The notes under the pieces: model-generated
Databases searched by the model: none
The model's input: the letters and a program-made list of their open reading frames with translations, nothing else
What the model was told of the DNA's origin: nothing
Program-made: the position numbers and the translations under genes
Source: Monocercomonoides exilis
Taxonomy: Eukaryota; Preaxostyla; Oxymonadida; Polymastigidae
Length of the DNA stretch: 64,000 nt
Assembly (NCBI GenBank): GCA_001643675.2
Contig: LSRY02000052.1
Coordinates: 186,001-250,000, forward strand
Direction: 5' to 3'
In this document: positions 24,089 to 38,912 of the stretch, one piece after another
Layout: each line of letters starts with the position of its first letter
Numbering within the stretch: position 1 is the first letter of the stretch

Positions 24089-24332
24089 TTCTTCCTCTTC
24101 TTCTTCTTCTTCTGCCCATCCTCAAAGCGAAGGCAGCTTCAAATTTGCAGTGCCAGCTCAAAAAGACAAGAAGAAAGAGAAAGTCATGTTTGATCCTCAG
24201 CACCCGCCGCCTCTGCCGAAGGACTCGCCTTTTCAGTCGATGTCGAACGAGGAGCTGCGGCGTGTGCAGGAGATCCTTCTGGCGCAGATACAAAGGACGC
24301 TGGAGGAGAGAAAGGCAATGGGGGAACAGTGA
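19258..24332 (+). CDS. Giant serine-rich low-complexity protein with an N-terminal SUMO-interaction-like motif
   Basis: Two exons (19258-19351, 19393-24332; 41-nt intron) encode 1677 residues. Near residues 40-50 is AIVLTDSDSDE, a hydrophobic-plus-acidic pattern like a SUMO-interacting motif. Residues about 60-330 are Ser/Thr/Pro-rich. Two more ordered segments follow: about 410-740 (SLRPGSVVHLSSLAFSYFNG, CETAGVVILLQPPLIVLFDP) and about 940-1050 (DSLCPIAVMCVLDECGIYHS). The C-terminal third is dominated by poly-Ser runs, the longest over 30 residues near 23606-23703. A Gln run, a NERNE-type repeat (about 22470-22560) and basic KKKRKSKRNR-like clusters are present. The last 50 residues form a charged helix (EELRRVQEILLAQIQRTLEE). 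I do not recognise the family; basic clusters and SIM suggest a nuclear protein (inference). Codon use shifts to GC-rich in the ordered parts. Confidence 0.75.
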
Positions 24333-24813
24333 TGCTGCTTTGCTTTTGTGGAGTAAAATTGTATTTATTGTGAGGGTGGGGGAAAAAAATATGACCTGTT
24401 GATATACAAATAGATATATTCCGCTGATAAAACTCAAATGAAATGCCATAAAAATATATATAAGACTCCCAAAAACAGAGGGATGGGGGAGAAGAAGAGG
24501 AAAGCAAAAAGAAAGAAATGACTCTTATTGCATTATCAATGCAGAAATAGATAATGAGAAATGATGATTATCGGAAGAAAATTGAGGAAGAATGAATAAC
24601 AACTGCACGATATGAAAAAGAAATAAAGAAGGCGGTGATACATAAATATAGAAAATTAAAAGGTTATTATTATTACAAACAGAAATCAACAATTCATGAA
24701 TAATGACAGAAAAGAAAACGGTCTAAATTGGATGGAAGGAAAAAGGAAAAAAAGGACAAAAAAGAAAAAAAGAAAAAGAAAAAACGATGAAACTCAACTC
24801 CCGTCAAATGAAC
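24333..24813. other. Convergent 3' spacer
   Basis: 481 bp between two convergent genes. Purine-rich (AAAAAGAAAAAGAAAA-like) towards its right end. No gene or RNA recognised. Confidence 0.5.
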
Positions 24814-27265
24814 TTATGCAGAAGAGTGAGCAGGAGATGGCACAAGCGGCGGGGCTGTTGCTGTTGGTGAAGCGCCAGTTGTGTATTGCACACCAACATA
24901 AGTGTTTTCAGCAGGAACGGTGCAGCACACACCCGATTTGCACGATGCTTCGCAGACTGAAAAGCACTTTGACTTCTGCGGGCGCTTCCGAACACTTCCG
25001 CTGGCTTCTGAGCTGCTCTCTTGTTCTTCTGCATTCATGTGGAGATGTGAGTGAGCATGTGAATGGCCAGACGCGCTGCTGCTTCCTTCTTCCTCGTGTT
25101 GTGTCTTCTGAGCTGGCTCGTCGTGTGAATGTCCTGCTCCTCCTTCGTCTGCGTGTATCTGCGTGACAAAGGCCGGGTCGATGAACTCTGGCTGCACAGT
25201 GAACGAATGCACTCCATGGCGGTGGAGCTCCGTTGCGAGTATTTCGAGCACGCTGGCAGCAAACTCCACCTCGTATCCCGGTGTGTTTGCCATCACGATG
25301 TGGAACGTGGCAGTCGCGTCGCCAGAGGCCAGGGACCAGCAGTGGAGCTCGTGCACATTCAGGATAGACGGCACGCGGAGGATGACGCGGCGCAGGTGGT
25401 CAGCGCAGATGGACTTTGGCAGGCCCATCAGCAGGATGAGGGAGAGGCGGTACACCACTTTGATTTCTGTGGCCAGCAGCGCCACGCAGATGACGATGAG
25501 GATGATGTTGTGCCCGAACAGCTCGTACGTCTCTACCCATTTGAACTCGTCGCTGTGTGCTGCATCGGCGTTGCCTGCCTCAACAGCCTCTGCAACAAGC
25601 CCGCTGATCCAGCACTTCACTGCAAACAGCACACACAACAGAATGTCCCCCAAAAGTGCCAGCACAATCGCAGTCTGTGAAGTTTGGATGTCCCGTGACG
25701 CCTCGAAGAAGCTGCAGGGCTCGACGCTGTTCTTCTCTCCTGGGCGGCGCAGGAAGTCCCTCATGACTGCTGGGGGAGGGTGCTTGTGGTGGTGGTCGGT
25801 GTGTGGATGGCGCTCAATGACACGGCCGGCGCGGGGTGTGGAGCTGACGGAGGAAGAAAGAGATGTGCCGTGGGAATGATGGTCGTGATCATGTTCATGT
25901 TCATGCTCATGTTCATGCTCGTGTTCATGCTCGTGATCGTGATGATCGTGCTCATCGTGTTCATCTTCACTTTCTTTCTCTTTGTGGTGTTCGTGCTCCT
26001 CTTCGCTATCACTGTGATGATGATGTGTATGGTCATGTTCATCGTCTGTGTCCGGCTTCGAGGAACTCTCTGCATTATGTGCAGAGCTGTGCTCGCAGTT
26101 GGATTCGTCTTCTGGGTTTTCGACTTTGAGAGATTCCCACATCAGAGGCTGCATGCACTCTTCACACTCACATGCTGGACATGATTCGGCTACTTTTTCA
26201 TAGATCTGCTGCGCAGTTGCAATGACCTCACCAGATGGAGAGAAATAAGCGTTTGCAGGAGACATGTTGCAGCATTCACAGGGAGCTAGTTTGTTCATAC
26301 GGGGCATTTCGTTCTTTCCACCAAGAATTCCAAATCTTTGTGAGATCAGAGGGGAAGTAATTGAAGATGGTGGAGAGGAGGCTGGTATAAGCGAAGAAAG
26401 TGGAGAGTCCGGAGCAGAGGAAGAACTTGATGAAGCTGATGTCATCATTGGGCTCTCAATAAGTTTTGTTGGCTCTTCATTATCAGTTGCTAAAATATTG
26501 AACAAAGAGATATTGTTAAAGTTTTTGTACACAACAAAAAGCCACACATAAAATATGATATACTGCTTCTTCTTCGGCTCGAGTTACTTTTACACCCTTT
26601 GTGTACTTGAAAAGAGACCAGAATCCACGATCTGCGATAAAAGTTAAAGAGAAAAAGAAAACGAAAACTTGAACGAAAACCAACAATTAAAACAACTACA
26701 AACAGTAAAAAAGTGCAAGTCCAATAACGTCATATATCGCACTTCCGACGAAAATCCAAAAGAATGTTCTACTTGTTAGAGAATTTGTTAATTCTTCAGA
26801 TTCTCCATGCCCCCCAGCAATATACGAATTCAACACATCCATCAAAATGAAAAATATGCACGCAATTACTGACATGCTGCACAAAAAGCCGCCAATTTGA
26901 TTGAAGCGAACGTATCCATAAGAAAACGTTTTTGTTGCAGCACGAAACGATAACTAAATGCGTCGTAAAACGATTGGTTTTTTGATTTATAGAAGGATAT
27001 GGTAATAAAAGATAATGAATATAAGCATTAAAGCGAAGTAATGCATTCGAATATCAAATGGAAAGCACACAATATTGAATAATATCCAAATAAATGTCCC
27101 AATGGAATAAATCAGACGTTGAGAGAGAAATTCGTACACCTCTGCTCCTGATATTAAGGCATATATTGCCATACCAAGAGATGCAAGAGAATGTACGATG
27201 GTGTAGAGCAGTTGAAGCGTTTTTTTCATAAATAATTGATCGAGCCATAATTGCGTAACATACAT
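24814..27265 (-). CDS. Zinc-transporter-like protein (cation diffusion facilitator) with a large His-rich loop
   Basis: Exons 27071-27265, 26704-26953, 26548-26631 and 24814-26489 join in frame to 734 residues. The architecture is CDF/SLC30-like: two spans in exon 1, a RAATKTFSYGYVRFNQIGGF block before span 3 (compare FGYxRAE), and a cytosolic C-terminal domain (RVPSILNVHELHCWSLASGD, then VHSFTVQPEF). Between spans 4 and 5 lies an insert of about 265 residues with Cys clusters (CECC, CPACECEEC) and a His/Glu/Asp array near residues 326-382. The usual HxxxD zinc sites are not intact: span 5 reads ALLGD and span 2 lacks the pattern. The start at 27265 is the first Met ahead of span 1; a further 5' exon is possible. 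It is head-to-head with BBS4, 309 bp apart. Confidence 0.75.
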
Positions 27266-27574
27266 ATTTGAAACGATTGTTGTATCGATTGAGACAAGCG
27301 GAGAAATCGTGCTATATATAAAATGAAAGTTATCAATTAGTATTATGTGATATTGGGAGATAGCTTTTCATTTACATTTTGTTCGTTGTGATCGAGCGAA
27401 ACTCCGCACGTCAATTTTTGAAAATCAAAATGTTTCATCAAAATAAGTTTATTTACAAAAAGTTTTTAAGATTCATTATTTCCTATATTTTTAGTGTTTG
27501 AATTAATTGTTTATTTAACTTTCAGTTTTATGTCCCATATAAAAATTTTCAAACATTTTTCAATCTTTTATTTA
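27266..27574. promoter_or_regulatory. Shared intergenic region of divergent genes
   Basis: 309 bp between the inferred starts of the CDF gene (-) and BBS4 (+); it must hold both promoters. It may also contain an unannotated 5' exon of the CDF gene, since the frame is open upstream of 27265. No motif is assigned. Confidence 0.4.
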
Positions 27575-30743
<3,169 letters not shown>

Positions 30744-30980
30744 ACATGATGCATAGTTTTTAAAGTTTATCATAAAATTATATTGTTTTTTTATTTCTTC
30801 TTCTTTTTTTTAATTTGTTATTTTTTCTCATTTCACAGCCCATTGATCACTTGCCACATCATTGTACAATTTTTAAATATCGACTGCACATTTCATAAAA
30901 AAATTAAAAAATTTTTTAAATTTTACCATAATTATAATCGAAAATTCATCATGTTCTTAGATCCTAAATAAGGAATTAAA

Positions 30981-32996
30981 ATGTCTTCATCCAAAAAGTC
31001 GTTTGAAATACGTCAAAGCAACAGTATACATTTCATTTCAATATAATTTTATGCTATAATTTCATATAATTTTCTTATTTTGTTCTTTGTGCACAGCTAC
31101 TGCTGTTGTTGCAATCAGAAATATTTTAAAGTCATCCTTCGGCCCAGAGGGACTTGATAAAATGATTGTCAATGACATTGGTGATGTAAATATTACAAAC
31201 GATGGAGCGACAATCTTGGGGCAACTTGAAATCCAACATCCATCTGCAAAGGTTTGAATTTGATTTTGTTGATTGTTATTTTGAATTTTTTTTAAATATT
31301 ACTCATCATAGCTTCTTGTTGAACTTGCAACGCAACAAGATATGCAAGTTGGAGATGGTACAACAACAGTTACGTTGTATGCTGCAGAAATGCTTGCAGT
31401 TTGCACCTTTTTAGCTTTTATGTTTTTTAAAGAATAATTTTAAAAATAATAACAGAATGCCATGAAACTTATTGATCAAAATCACATTCATCCAACTTCA
31501 ATCATCCTCGGATATAAGCGTGCTTTGCGTTTCTCTCTTCAATACATTAAAGATAATCTCACAATTCCTGTTGACAAACTTGGAGACGAATGCTTGATGA
31601 ACATTGCCAGAACATCTCTTTCTTCAAAACTTGTTTCAGCGTTTGCTTTTATAATAAATGAATAATTAATATTTTTTTAATTATTTGATGATTATATTCA
31701 ATGGATAGTGATCTCGATCATTTCGCAGATCTTTGCGTGCGTGCAGTTAAACTTGTCAAGCGCCCAGGTCCCAAGGCTGGAACATTTAAATATCCTGTTA
31801 AGAATATTAACGTATTAAAAGCTCATGGAGGAACCATGAGTGACAGTTGTGTTGTGCCTGGTATTTGCTTGAACTATACACGAGCTGCTCAAGGCATGCC
31901 TCGCATTGTTAAGGATGCAAAAATTGCACTTCTTGATTTTCCTCTTCATAAATGGAGATTGAGAATGGGAATCCAAGTTGAAATTGTTGATCCAAAGGAA
32001 CTTGAAGCTGTTAGAGATCAGTTTGATATTTTTATTTTTTTAATTGGAAAATCTTTATGAACTATTTCCATTTCCAAATATAATAGGGAAGTCAAGCAAG
32101 TTGAAAATCAAATTCGTTTAATTTTGAATGCTGGAGCAAATGTTGTGTTGTGTTCTGGAGGTATTGATGACTTGTGCTTGAAATACTTTGTAGAGGCAAA
32201 AGCGATTGGTGTGCGTCGTGTGCGTCGTGCAGAGCTTAATGCCATTGCAAAGGCAACTGGCGGACATGTTGTCACATCATTGGCAGATGAGGATGGAGGA
32301 GAGTCGTTTGATCCATCCAATCTCGGATATGCTGCTGAAGTTGCTGAGGAAAGAATTGCTGATGACGATGCTATTTTCATCAAGCAGCCAAAAACTACTT
32401 CGGCTGTTTCATTGCTTCTGAGAGGCCCATCTGACTATGCACTTGATGAGATGGAACGTTCATTGAATGATGCAGTTCATGCCCTGAGCGCCACATTGGA
32501 ATCTGATGCAGTTGTTGTGGGTGGAGCAGCTGTTGATGCTGCATTAAACATCGCTGTTGAAGAATGGGCACAGAAAATGGGAAGTAGAGAGCAGCTGGCA
32601 GCGGTGCAGTGGGCAAATTCTCTTCTGACTATTCCAAAGACACTTGCCACCAACGCAGCTAAGGATGCAACTGATCTTGTTGCAAAACTGAGAACTGCAC
32701 ATGCTGAAGCTCAAAGAAACGAAGATATGAAGGAGAAAAGATGGACTGGACTTGATCTTCTCCACGGAACCGTTAGGGACAATCTGAAAGCTGGAGTTTT
32801 AGAACCAGCTGCAGTAAAACTGACAGCACTTCAACTTGCAACAGATGCAGCTGTGGTTTGTTCTTTGTTCACTTTTGAAATAATAATGTTTTATTTCAAA
32901 TATGTATAATATTTTTTATTTTTTATCATGCAGACCATTCTTCGCGTTGATGATCATATAGAAGTTCAAACTGAAGCTCCACCAGAACAACAATAA
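30981..32996 (+). CDS. TCP1: T-complex protein 1 subunit alpha (CCT1)
   Basis: Seven exons (30981-31023, 31097-31251, 31312-31398, 31456-31640, 31709-32020, 32087-32855, 32934-32996) join in frame to 537 residues, the normal size for a CCT subunit. Group II chaperonin motifs are clear: SSFGPEGLDKMIVNDIGDVN, ITNDGATILGQL, VGDGTTTVTL and GANVVLCSGGIDDLCLKYFV. The alpha-subunit assignment rests on closeness to TCP1 through INVLKAHGG, MGSREQLAAVQWANSLLTIP and RDNLKAGVLEPA. CCT folds actin and tubulin in the cytosol. The nucleotide-site GDGTT and the Asp of NDGATI are intact. The C-terminus is short (IEVQTEAPPEQQ). Confidence 0.93.
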
Positions 32997-33264
32997 TTCT
33001 AATCAACTCATTTTATTTTATTTTTTTTCACCATTCGATAAAAGAACAATTCCAGCTTGCAGTTAACTCGTTTTTGTTCTTTTTTGATACAGCAGATTTT
33101 TGAGATGAATAATTAGAGGAAATAAATCTCTTGAAAATCATAAAACTTAACAGAAGGAAAGAAGAAAAGAATAATATAAATTGGTAGGAATATGAAGTTT
33201 GAATAAAATTATCGAGATGTACACAAAAACAATTGAAAAATCACTTTATTTCAGTTTTAAAAAA

Positions 33265-33884
33265 TTACAGATTCCCAAATGTCGCTTCACCAGCATAAGT
33301 CAGATAAAGGAAGCCATCGTCTTTTGGATGTTTGGATTTGTAATCTTCATATACCACAGAAAGAGGAGATCCTGTTGAAGGAATCGTATTATCCACAAAC
33401 AAAAAGATTGATTCGGAAGCATTTAGCTTTTAAAAGTAGATTTAAAGTTAAGCGCCATTAAATATGAATAAAAGCAAATAAAAACAAACCTTGATGTTTT
33501 TCCTAATAATTGTTAGAAATTCACCAACGGTAATGCTTTCTTGAACAAGAAATCTTAATGGATTATAAATATTCAAAAATATAAATTCTTACCAAAAAAA
33601 TACATACTTTTTCTGAGACATTTCTAAATATTTACGGAAAGCATCGAACATTGAAAAAAGAATTATAAAAACAAAAGCATCAAATAATTCGTTTAATGTC
33701 AAACCTGGAATTGCACTTTTCTCTGACTTCTCACAAATAATTGGGATACGGTCTGGATACTTCCTTCTGAAAGAGAGATAAAAGAAATTCTGACACAATA
33801 ATTTAACACAAACCGGATTTTATCAACTTCATTCTTTCTAGCTTCAAATGACATCTTGGATTTAAATGCAGATTCTTTTCCCAT
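33265..33884 (-). CDS. ATG8: ATG8 ubiquitin-like autophagy protein
   Basis: Five exons (33814-33884, 33705-33766, 33608-33623, 33490-33553, 33265-33426) join in frame to 124 residues. Family landmarks are FEARKNEVDKIRRKYPDRIP, IICEKSEKSAIP, QESITVGEFLTIIRKNIKLN, SIFLFVDNT and DGFLYLTYAGEATFGNL. The Gly of TFG, followed by Asn-Leu, is the expected ATG4 cleavage and lipid-conjugation site. ATG8 coats autophagosomal membranes. Exon 3 is only 16 nt; it is needed to keep frame and to supply the MSQKK residues between the PDRIP and TVGEF parts. It is divergent from the PA28 gene with 103 bp between start codons. Confidence 0.93.
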
Positions 33885-33987
33885 CGCAATTTACCTGCAA
33901 GTGATCTTCTGCCCATATATTTCAACATCTTCAATTATTTCTGTTGGTACGATCAAACTTTAATTTTTTATTTAAATCTTTTAAAAA
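33885..33987. promoter_or_regulatory. 103-bp bidirectional promoter region (ATG8 / PA28)
   Basis: Only 103 bp separate the start codons of ATG8 (-) and the PA28 homologue (+). Both promoters and both 5' leaders must fit here or extend into the genes. AT-rich, with no assigned element. Confidence 0.55.
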
Positions 33988-34891
33988 ATGAGCTTCGTGT
34001 CAAAAAGAGGGAAAAGTGCAAAACTTTATCCACGTGCATTTGAAGCATCTAAAACTTTACGTAAAGCAACTAGCGGTGAGCATGCATTATTGAAAATGAA
34101 TATTTTCATAATTAATTTGTTTAATTCAGATAAAGCCATTTCATATATTTCCATGATGCCAACAAAAATTAAGCATCTTACGGAACTTATCTCTGCTTGT
34201 GTTTTTCTGATTTTTTTTGATTTATTATGTTCAAAAAATGATTTTTAGCAATTTCGTGATTCAAAAGATGATGTACTTAAGGATTGTATTATTCCAACTC
34301 CATCAAGTGGACCAGGAAAAAATGATGCTATTTTGATGACAAATAAAGTTTGAAATTTAATTTTTTCGATGTTTACTTATCTTTTCCGAAAAAGAAATTG
34401 AGCGAAATGGTGAAAATTGTGATCAGTGAATCTCGAGAGCTCATTGAAATATATGAATGCTGGAGAATGTGGATACAGATGCATACTATGCCTATTGAGG
34501 ATGTTTGTATTTTTTTAAATATTTGTTTATCTAATTTCACCAATTCATGTAATTTTATTAATAGGGCCAAGGCTTTGGGCATGATGTTCAAACAGAAGTT
34601 ATGACTGACATCGCATCTGCTATAGACAATGCCTCTGCACTTTCTTTGAGCAGCACAGTTTTTCATTCCGATAGAGCGAAAATGGTTGAGAAAATTTGCA
34701 AATATCCAAAGATTGAGAACTTTGCGGAAGCTTTGAGAGTTGCTGACGAAATGGAATGGAGAGATATGTCTAATGCAATTATTACAATGAGAGATGATGC
34801 ATGCCATCTTTTGGATCTTGTTCAAAAAAACAGAAGACATCTTGAAAACCCCTTTGGATCATCACATCATCTCCATCATTCCATGTTTTGA
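33988..34891 (+). CDS. PA28: Proteasome activator PA28/REG homologue
   Basis: Five exons (33988-34075, 34130-34200, 34249-34347, 34395-34502, 34565-34891) join in frame to 230 residues. The C-terminal half matches the PA28 beta domain: CWRMWIQMHTMPIEDGQGFG, HDVQTEVMTDIASAI, RAKMVEKICKYPKIENFAEA and a C-terminal helix. In animals the heptameric ring opens the 20S proteasome gate; the MWIQ, PRIEDGNNFG and KYP landmarks of animal forms are all represented. The activation-loop area is recognisable around MPIEDG. The alpha-domain helix and linker (exons 1-3) are short. I do not decide between alpha, beta and gamma types, though a single-copy protist gene is usually gamma-like. Donor choice at exon 2 (TGT|GTTTTT) is set by frame. 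Confidence 0.85.
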
Positions 34892-35385
34892 ACATCTCAC
34901 ACATGTCACGAAAAGCACTTCAAATATTTTAGTTTTGTTGTATATTACATTTCCATTTTTTTTAGAAAATATGTTTAATATTAAAGGAAAAAACACGAAA
35001 TTCTTTTTCCAACTTGTACACCAAAAATTATTCAATATCGAAAAACTTAAATTCAAGATCGGATGTTTTTAATTCAAAATCGAAAATCCTTCATCATCAA
35101 ATTTTTTGAAAAATTTTTAAAATTTATGCTCATGTCAGTTTCTTTTCTTTCAGTGAATGATCTGAGGAATTTGTCAACTTCAATCAGAAAAAATATTTTT
35201 TTTGTTTTTTTTAATGTTTGACTCCAACAGCGTAAATAGGATAAAATTGAATTATGTCAAAACTCTTTCCATATGCTCAATAAATAATTAGTTTTTTTGC
35301 AAAAAATAAAACAGATAGGATGGTTCTTAACCTTGTTTCACTTACAAAGATATTTGAATTAATCTTATTAAAGTGATATGAAATA

Positions 35386-36450
35386 TAATCATGGACAAAA
35401 CCCGGGAAAGGGACAAAACCCGGACTTTTTCATAAAATTCATATTTTTCAACAAGTTTCAAAAATTAGATTATGATAATTCATACGTTCATATATCAGCA
35501 TATAACACATCTTACCATATCTAAATTTTTATTTGTTGTGCTGTATTTATGAAGAAATAAATAATTTTTATTTTTGAAAATTTGACTTTTAATGAATTTT
35601 TCTATTTCAACTGAACGATTCAATTCATCTTCTACACATGTAACTTATTTTTTCTTTGTTGCAAACTGTTCTGATTGTTTTTCATTTTCGGCAATTTGCT
35701 ATTTCTGAAGAAAAAAAAAACTATCATTTTTGAAAAATCATTATCAATGGGATTACTTAAAAAATATTTTTTGCAAAACACAAAAGCGTCCAAGTGAATT
35801 TAACACACGCATCAATAAATATGATAGTTATATAACATTTCCACGTTTTTGAAATAAAAAATAATTCAGTAGGTATTTTTTTAATGTAATTAGTTTTCAT
35901 AATTGACTATTTATTATAATCACTTTCATTGAAATTATTACAAAAATGTATTTTTTGAAATGAATTAAAAATCATTTTAAATTTCAAAAACGTGGAAATG
36001 TTATATAACTATCATATTTATTGATGCATGTGTTAAATTCACTTGGATGCTTTTGTGTTTTGCAAAAAATATTTTTTAAGTAATCCCATTGATAATGATT
36101 TTTCAAAAATGATAGTTTTTTTTTTCTTCAGAAATAGCAAATTGCCGAAAATGAAAAACAATCAGAACAGTTTGCAACAAAGAAAAAATAAGTTACATGT
36201 GTAGAAGATGAATTGAATCGTTCAGTTGAAATAGAAAAATTCATTAAAAGTCAAATTTTCAAAAATAAAAATTATTTATTTCTTCATAAATACAGCACAA
36301 CAAATAAAAATTTAGATATGGTAAGATGTGTTATATGCTGATATATGAACGTATGAATTATCATAATCTAATTTTTGAAACTTGTTGAAAAATATGAATT
36401 TTATGAAAAAGTCCGGGTTTTGTCCCTTTCCCGGGTTTTGTCCATGATTA
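35386..36450. mobile_element. Foldback (palindromic) element, 469-bp arms
   Basis: The left arm 35386-35854 and right arm 35982-36450 are reverse complements with very few differences; two substitutions were noticed in the sections I aligned by eye. They surround a 127-bp unique loop. The outer flanks are TA on both sides. The ends read TAATCATGGACAAAACCCGG followed by GAAAGGGACAAAACCCGGAC, so a GGACAAAACCCGG motif is repeated twice inside each end. No frame in the arms or loop looks coding. This is a non-autonomous foldback/MITE-like element. Confidence 0.9.
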
Positions 36451-38276
36451 TACATTTAATATCATTTATTGAATTTGAAACCGATAAAATAAAACATTTT
36501 CAATTTTCAAAATGAGAAATAGACCATGAATATCAGTTTTAATCGTGGAAAACAGTAGTTCAAAACGAAAGAAAATCATATCTTTTAATAAAACATTTGA
36601 AATCATCAACATTTGTTTCAATAAAACTTCCTTGGTTTTGACTTGAATTGAAATTCTGAACAAATTTTCTTCTTTTTCGATTTTGAATAATTATTTTGGA
36701 TGTTGAATAAATTTTGGTGCAAAAATTTCTTTGAAAAGTGCCTTTTGTTTAATAATCATATTAAATGAAAACTTCATGTTTTGATATAATTTCTTTTCAC
36801 ATATTCCAAATTTTTCTGTTTAGAAAACAAAATCTTGACAATGGTATTCTTTTCATTTTTGTGAAATTTCGTGAGTGGAAACATAAATATGATCAAAATT
36901 CTAATTTATATTTTATGAGATAATAAAGAAAAAAGAATTTCACAAAATATATTTGACATATGCTTAAAAAACACAACTTAATAATTATCAAAATACAAAT
37001 TTCCACTTTTATGATAATTTCGTTGATACACCAAAAATCATTCTTTTTCGAAAAATTTTAATTCTATTTCGGAACATATATTTCAATTTCGAACCGCTAA
37101 AATATTTGGCTAACTTTATGAATAATTTGTGTGGTGTGATTCACATATAAAAATTCTTCATGAAATCAGACTGCTTTTTTTCAATATAATCGAATTGGTG
37201 ATTATTCAAAAAAGAAACATGCAATTTATAACAGACTTTCTTTCTCATTTTTATTGAAAAAAATTACACAAAACAAAAAATTAATAATTGGAATTCGAAA
37301 AAGAGTATTTCAATTTCGAAAATAGTTTTTGACTGTATTTTTTCCATTTTGTGATGATGAATTTCTGTGAATGATATGTCGTTATTCATTTAACTACAAA
37401 CAATCATTCTTGAATAAACATTGAATTAAAAAAAAATTAATCAATTTTTTGAAGATTGTTAAAATATTTCATAGAAATGATTCTGTTGTCGAATATGAAG
37501 AATTTCGTTCACTCAGCAACAGTTATTTGACCCAAAATTGAATACTGCAAAATTATTTCTTCTGAATAGAATAGATTTTGAGTTTTCAGTTAAAAAAAAG
37601 TATAACATTTTTTTTTAAAAATGCAGAAAATTCTTTTCATTTCAATAATTTGAAGATATCTTTCTATTTATGATAATCAAAAAATAAAAATGTGCAAAAA
37701 TATCAAAATCGCTTTTTTCTTTTTTGAAAAATCATCAAATTGAAATGTCAAAACAAAAAGTTGTCTGATTACAAATAAAAATGTGTGTATGAATCAACCT
37801 ATGCATATTATTTACATAAAAGGTTAAAATTCTTTCATTTCGAAATTGAATTGTTCTTTTTCGAATTCGTATATTAATTTTCTATTTTGAATTATAAATA
37901 TCGAATAAGAATTATAAGTTTTCGGCTCAAGTTTTTTATTGGTGTTTTTTACCGAAAAATTAGTTGAACAAATTGATTTGACGCAAAATGTGTTGCAAGT
38001 GTTATTATATAACTAAATATGTGTTGACAGGGTTCGATGCATTAAATTCCTTAAATAATGGAAATGATAAAATTGAAAGTGCTTTAAAAAAATTGATAAA
38101 CAAAAGAAGCTTTATTTAGAAGGCATCAGAACATAAAAATAAAACAAGAAAATAAATATTTAAAATAAATAATGAAAACAAAAACAAATAAATAAAAAAG
38201 AAAAATTAAATAAAACAAACAAAAACAAAAAAAAAAAAGACTTCAAAAACAAATCGAAAATTAAAGAAATAAAATA

Positions 38277-38486
38277 TAACCAATCCTTTTTGAAATCATT
38301 CATTCGTTCGAGTTTTGATTATATAATATGATTTCAATGGGATTTTCGAAAAGATTTATTTTCTTTGAAATATCTTCATAAGATGTATGTATTCACAGTT
38401 GCAGTTTATTATTTCTGAATCCCATTGAGATAAAAATTTTAATCAAAACTCGAACAAAAGTGTGATTTCAAAAAGGATCAGCCATA
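38277..38486. mobile_element. Small inverted-repeat element (MITE-like)
   Basis: About 210 bp. The left end AATCCTTTTTGAAATCATTC, then GTTCGAGTTTTGATTATA, is mirrored at the right by AATCAAAACTCGAAC and TGATTTCAAAAAGGATCAGC. TTTTTGAAATCA is shared with the larger MITE family of this window, so it may be a distant or shortened relative. Confidence 0.6.
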
Positions 38487-38912
38487 TAAAAAAAATCACT
38501 CCAAATTTATCTGTATGGGAGTTTTCTAACATTTGATTTCAAAAGAATAGTACTTATAAAAATATGACTAGTAAAAAAATGAAATGAAATTAATGAATAA
38601 GAAAATTAGATGAAAGAACAAACTCAAAACATAAATGTTGAAGTGCGAATTTTAGAGTTACAACATTATGGCATGTTATGCGAAAATTTTTTTGTTGAAT
38701 GATGATTAATCTTTAACGCACAATGATTTGCTATTCGTGCAATCAAAGATCGTTGGGGATAATTGTTCAATATTTTAAAAAAAAAATAAATAGCACAGTT
38801 TATTCAGATAGCCACAATAGCAACTATTATCAAGCGGCTTGTCTTTTCAATTGTTCATTCAAGGGTGAAGCACAAATTATTGTGACTTTATTGTGATGTT
38901 TTTCACTCGGCT

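Larger units (their letters stand above)
34892..38912. other. AT-rich intergenic region with a palindromic element and a MITE
   Basis: About 4 kb without a gene. It contains the 1.06-kb palindrome at 35386-36450 and a small inverted-repeat element at about 38277-38486. The rest is AT-rich with random short frames. Confidence 0.6.

Noticed and set aside
25129-26184. Plus-strand frames with His- or Met-rich sequence
   Set aside because: They are antisense to the His-rich loop of the CDF protein, whose minus-strand reading has conserved domain motifs and consistent splicing.
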